6,169 bases of DNA, from NCBI GenBank assembly GCA_028704035.1, contig JAQVLS010000104.1, forward strand, positions 1 to 6,169. Reading direction: 5' to 3'. Numbering within the stretch: the stretch's first letter is position 1; each line of letters begins with the position of its first letter. Origin of the DNA: Desulfotomaculaceae bacterium (GTDB lineage Bacteria > Bacillota > Desulfotomaculia > Desulfotomaculales > Pelotomaculaceae). Below the pieces are notes generated by a model. That model saw only the letters and a program-made list of their open reading frames with translations, was not told where the DNA came from and did not search any database. Position numbers and translations under genes: made by a program. Positions 3,862 through 6,169 of the stretch are shown here, piece after piece.

Positions 3862-6169
3862 TTTCTCTCCCCCCTGCCAGGCGAAGTTTTATCAGTGTAT
3901 ATATCCCCAGCCCGGCCATGGACAGTACCAGAATTTCCAGCATTGTATCAAATCCCCGGAAATCTACCAGAATAGCGTTCACAATATTTTTAGCTCCGGC
4001 AAGTTCATAAGCGTTTTCATAAAAACTTGAAACAGATTCAAATAATCGGCTCCCATTTGCTGACAGGGCCAAAACAGCCACAACCAGGCCCACGCCGGCT
4101 GAGATTAGGCCATTTACTGCTTTAAACCGGATGGGGTTGTTTTCCTGCTTCAGTTTCGGCAGATGGTAAAAACACAACAGGAATAATGCAGTTGTGACTG
4201 TCTCCACCAGGAATTGGGTCAGGGCCAAATCCGGCGCCCGAAAAAGGACAAAAAAGAAAGCGACAAGAAATCCCAGAGCTCCGACGGCGATAACAGAAGT
4301 CAACCTTGATTCAGCCAAAAGAACAGTTAAAGCAGCGCTGAGCATGGCCATCAGCAGTCCCAATTCATAAAAATTAACCGCCGCATCCCGGGATAAATCA
4401 AAGGATATGCCGTCAAATAAAAGCACGGCGCCCCCGACCGCCAGGATGATAAACCCGAAAATATAAACCAGGTAATCCCGCACAAAGCCTGTCATGTACC
4501 GCTTGGTTATGGCCAGAGAAAAATCCTCCATTTTTTCCAGAAGCAATTCATATAAACTGTTCAAGGTCAATATCCTAGGATAGTAACGATAGATGCCGTA
4601 CCATTTTCTTAAATTTTTGTACAACAGCATCCCAAAAATCACTAACCCTATCGTCATTAATAATTCTGCATTCAAACCGTGCCAGGCGCTTATTGTGATC
4701 TGCAAAGGCACTGTTTCTGCAAATGTTGGTAACACTGCCTGCCAGGCTGGTTGCAATAAATATTTAGCCAGGATATTGGGGTAGAAAAAAATTGCAATTA
4801 CCAGGCCTGCCAATATAAGGGGAGGTATCAACATGGCCACGGGAGCTGCATGTACTTTCTTCTTTAATTTATAACCCCTTGGCTTCCCTCCAAAAGTCCT
4901 TAAAAGGATGATCATGCAGTAAACAAAAGTAATCACACTGGCCACCCAGGCCATGATTACCAGTATATTTCCCCAGGTCTCCATATGAAAAATCGACATT
5001 TTTGACGCATTTAAAAATGCTGTAAAAAATAACTCTTTACTTAAAAAACCACTGAAAGGAGGCAAGCCGGCCATAGCTAAACTTCCAGTCAGGGCAAGTA
5101 AAAAAGACACAGGCATCCAGTGCAGCAATCCGCCTATTTTTTTAATATCACGCGTTCCCATTTCAAGGTCAATAATCCCCACGACCATGAACAAACAACC
5201 TTTAAAAGCAGCATGATTCACCAGGTGGAAAATGGCGGCAAAGATGGCTATGGCATACACCGCCCCTTCCTCGGCCACATCAAAATACAAGGCAGCGGAT
5301 CCCAACCCCAATAAGCTCATAATTAATCCCAATTGACTCACGGTGGAATAAGCCAACAGGGCTTTTAAATCCGTTTGTCTTACTGCGTTAATGGACCCAT
5401 ATAGCAAAGTGACAAGGCCGGCGCTTAAAACAAACCAGAACCATTCAGGGACGCCGCCAAAAATGGTGGTACAGCGGGCAACTAAATAAATACCCGCTTT
5501 CACCATGGTAGCCGAATGCAAATAAGCACTCACCGGGGTAGGCGCTTCCATGGCATCCGGCAGCCAGATACTAAAGGGGAATTGGGCTGATTTTGTAAAA
5601 GCCCCGAGCAGAATCAGAAGCATTGCCGGGAGAAATAATGAATGGGACTGGATCATTCCGGCTTTGCTGATCATCTCAAGAATGCTATGAGTATCTGTAA
5701 TCAGCGAGAGCAGGATGAAGCCGGAGAGCATGGAAAATCCACCAAAGATCGTAATTATCAATGACTTTTGCGCGCCTGATCTTGATTTTTCCCGCTCAAA
5801 CCAGTAAGCAATCAATAAAAAGGAAGATATGCTTGTTATCTCCCAAAATACATATAAGACAAAGATGTTGTCAGCAAAAACAAGGCCCAGCATAGATCCT
5901 ATAAATAAGAGCAAGTAAATATAGAAGTTTTGCAACGCCTCCTTTTGCCTGGAAAGATAATAAATCGAATACAAGATCACAAGAAAGCCCATTCCCGTAA
6001 TGATCAGACTGAATATAAGGGATAATCCATCTATATTTGCAGTCAAATTAATATCATAGGAGGGTATCCAGGGAAGAGTTAAATATATTGTCTTATTTTT
6101 CTCTATACTAGCAAAGTCTATTAAATCAATCCAACTGTTGCTTTCCACTACGCTGTTTGCCCTACCATA
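3845..6169 (-). CDS. mrpA: Na+/H+ antiporter subunit MrpA, 5' end beyond the window
   Basis: MrpA is the largest Mrp subunit, homologous to complex I NuoL, with a C-terminal extension related to MbhD and MbhE; it is central to proton and Na+ transport. Numbering here counts from the GTG at 6146-6148. A Proton_antipo_N-like part covers about 35-80, Proton_antipo_M about 97-380, a DUF4040/MbhD-like part about 595-665 (FRAPDLALTQFLVET) and an MbhE-like part about 675-757 (NAILVDFRGFDTMLEI). E103 (FWEITS), K186 (GAFTKSAQFPF) and K262 (TDLKALLAYS) each lie 37 below the essential Glu140, Lys223 and Lys299 recalled from Bacillus pseudofirmus MrpA. The GTG is therefore unlikely to be the start: the frame stays open for seven more codons to the window edge, and about 30 codons including most of the first helix lie outside. 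The gene ends in TGA and overlaps mrpB by 17 bases. It would be the first gene of the operon, so the promoter is not visible. Confidence 0.95.
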   Translation of the reverse strand, partial: YGRANSVVESNSWIDLIDFASIEKNKTIYLTLPWIPSYDINLTANIDGLSLIFSLIITGMGFLVILYSIYYLSRQKEALQNFYIYLLLFIGSMLGLVFADNIFVLYVFWEITSISSFLLIAYWFEREKSRSGAQKSLIITIFGGFSMLSGFILLSLITDTHSILEMISKAGMIQSHSLFLPAMLLILLGAFTKSAQFPFSIWLPDAMEAPTPVSAYLHSATMVKAGIYLVARCTTIFGGVPEWFWFVLSAGLVTLLYGSINAVRQTDLKALLAYSTVSQLGLIMSLLGLGSAALYFDVAEEGAVYAIAIFAAIFHLVNHAAFKGCLFMVVGIIDLEMGTRDIKKIGGLLHWMPVSFLLALTGSLAMAGLPPFSGFLSKELFFTAFLNASKMSIFHMETWGNILVIMAWVASVITFVYCMIILLRTFGGKPRGYKLKKKVHAAPVAMLIPPLILAGLVIAIFFYPNILAKYLLQPAWQAVLPTFAETVPLQITISAWHGLNAELLMTIGLVIFGMLLYKNLRKWYGIYRYYPRILTLNSLYELLLEKMEDFSLAITKRYMTGFVRDYLVYIFGFIILAVGGAVLLFDGISFDLSRDAAVNFYELGLLMAMLSAALTVLLAESRLTSVIAVGALGFLVAFFFVLFRAPDLALTQFLVETVTTALFLLCFYHLPKLKQENNPIRFKAVNGLISAGVGLVVAVLALSANGSRLFESVSSFYENAYELAGAKNIVNAILVDFRGFDTMLEILVLSMAGLGIYTLIKLRLAGGRENEETE

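Noticed and set aside
3464..5314. Plus-strand ORFs opposite mrpA and mrpB
   Set aside because: They are antisense to conserved membrane proteins and show no family match or start signals.
463..6169. Hydrogenase- or complex I-linked Mrp relative rather than a stand-alone antiporter
   Set aside because: No hydrogenase, iron-sulfur or NADH-binding subunits are present, and gene order and subunit set match stand-alone Mrp A-G.

Overview
The window carries a complete set of the seven structural genes of a multisubunit Mrp (Mnh/Sha) Na+/H+ antiporter. All lie on the minus strand in the canonical order mrpA-B-C-D-E-F-G, so the operon reads from right to left. Only mrpA is incomplete: its 5' end lies beyond the right edge of the window. 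The genes are packed with overlaps or zero spacing except for a 26-base gap between mrpD and mrpE. MrpA carries its MbhD/MbhE-like C-terminal extension and MrpB is a separate gene, which is the seven-gene (group 1) arrangement known from Bacillus.

The organism looks like a Gram-positive Firmicute, plausibly a clostridial or Peptococcaceae-type anaerobe. By eye the DNA is moderately AT-rich. Shine-Dalgarno sites are strong and of the GAGGTGA type, TTG starts occur in mrpE, mrpG and a small ORF, and the proteins resemble Bacillus Mrp subunits. Genus-level placement is inference only.

Layout. Positions 3845-6169 hold mrpA (5'-truncated). Positions 3436-3861 hold mrpB, 3097-3435 mrpC, 1617-3104 mrpD, 1111-1590 mrpE, 830-1114 mrpF and 463-852 mrpG. 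Positions 319-441 hold a 40-codon ORF with its own good Shine-Dalgarno and a TTG start directly behind mrpG. Positions 257-318 are a short spacer with no recognisable terminator. Positions 1-256 hold the start of a tetratricopeptide-repeat (TPR) protein gene whose 3' end lies outside the window.

How the genes work together. MrpA and MrpD are the two proton-pumping antiporter-like subunits, related to complex I NuoL and NuoM/N. MrpB, C, E, F and G are small membrane subunits needed for assembly and for the Na+ path. The complex uses the proton motive force to expel Na+ in exchange for H+, giving Na+ tolerance and alkaline pH homeostasis. Residues reported as functionally important in Bacillus pseudofirmus Mrp (recalled, not looked up) fall at matching positions here. 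For mrpD, mrpE and mrpF these match only with the starts given here, which supports those choices.

The window is mostly a well-known system. The least explained parts are the small ORF behind mrpG and the TPR gene that may be co-transcribed with the antiporter. I see no mobile elements, RNA genes, CRISPR arrays or long repeats.
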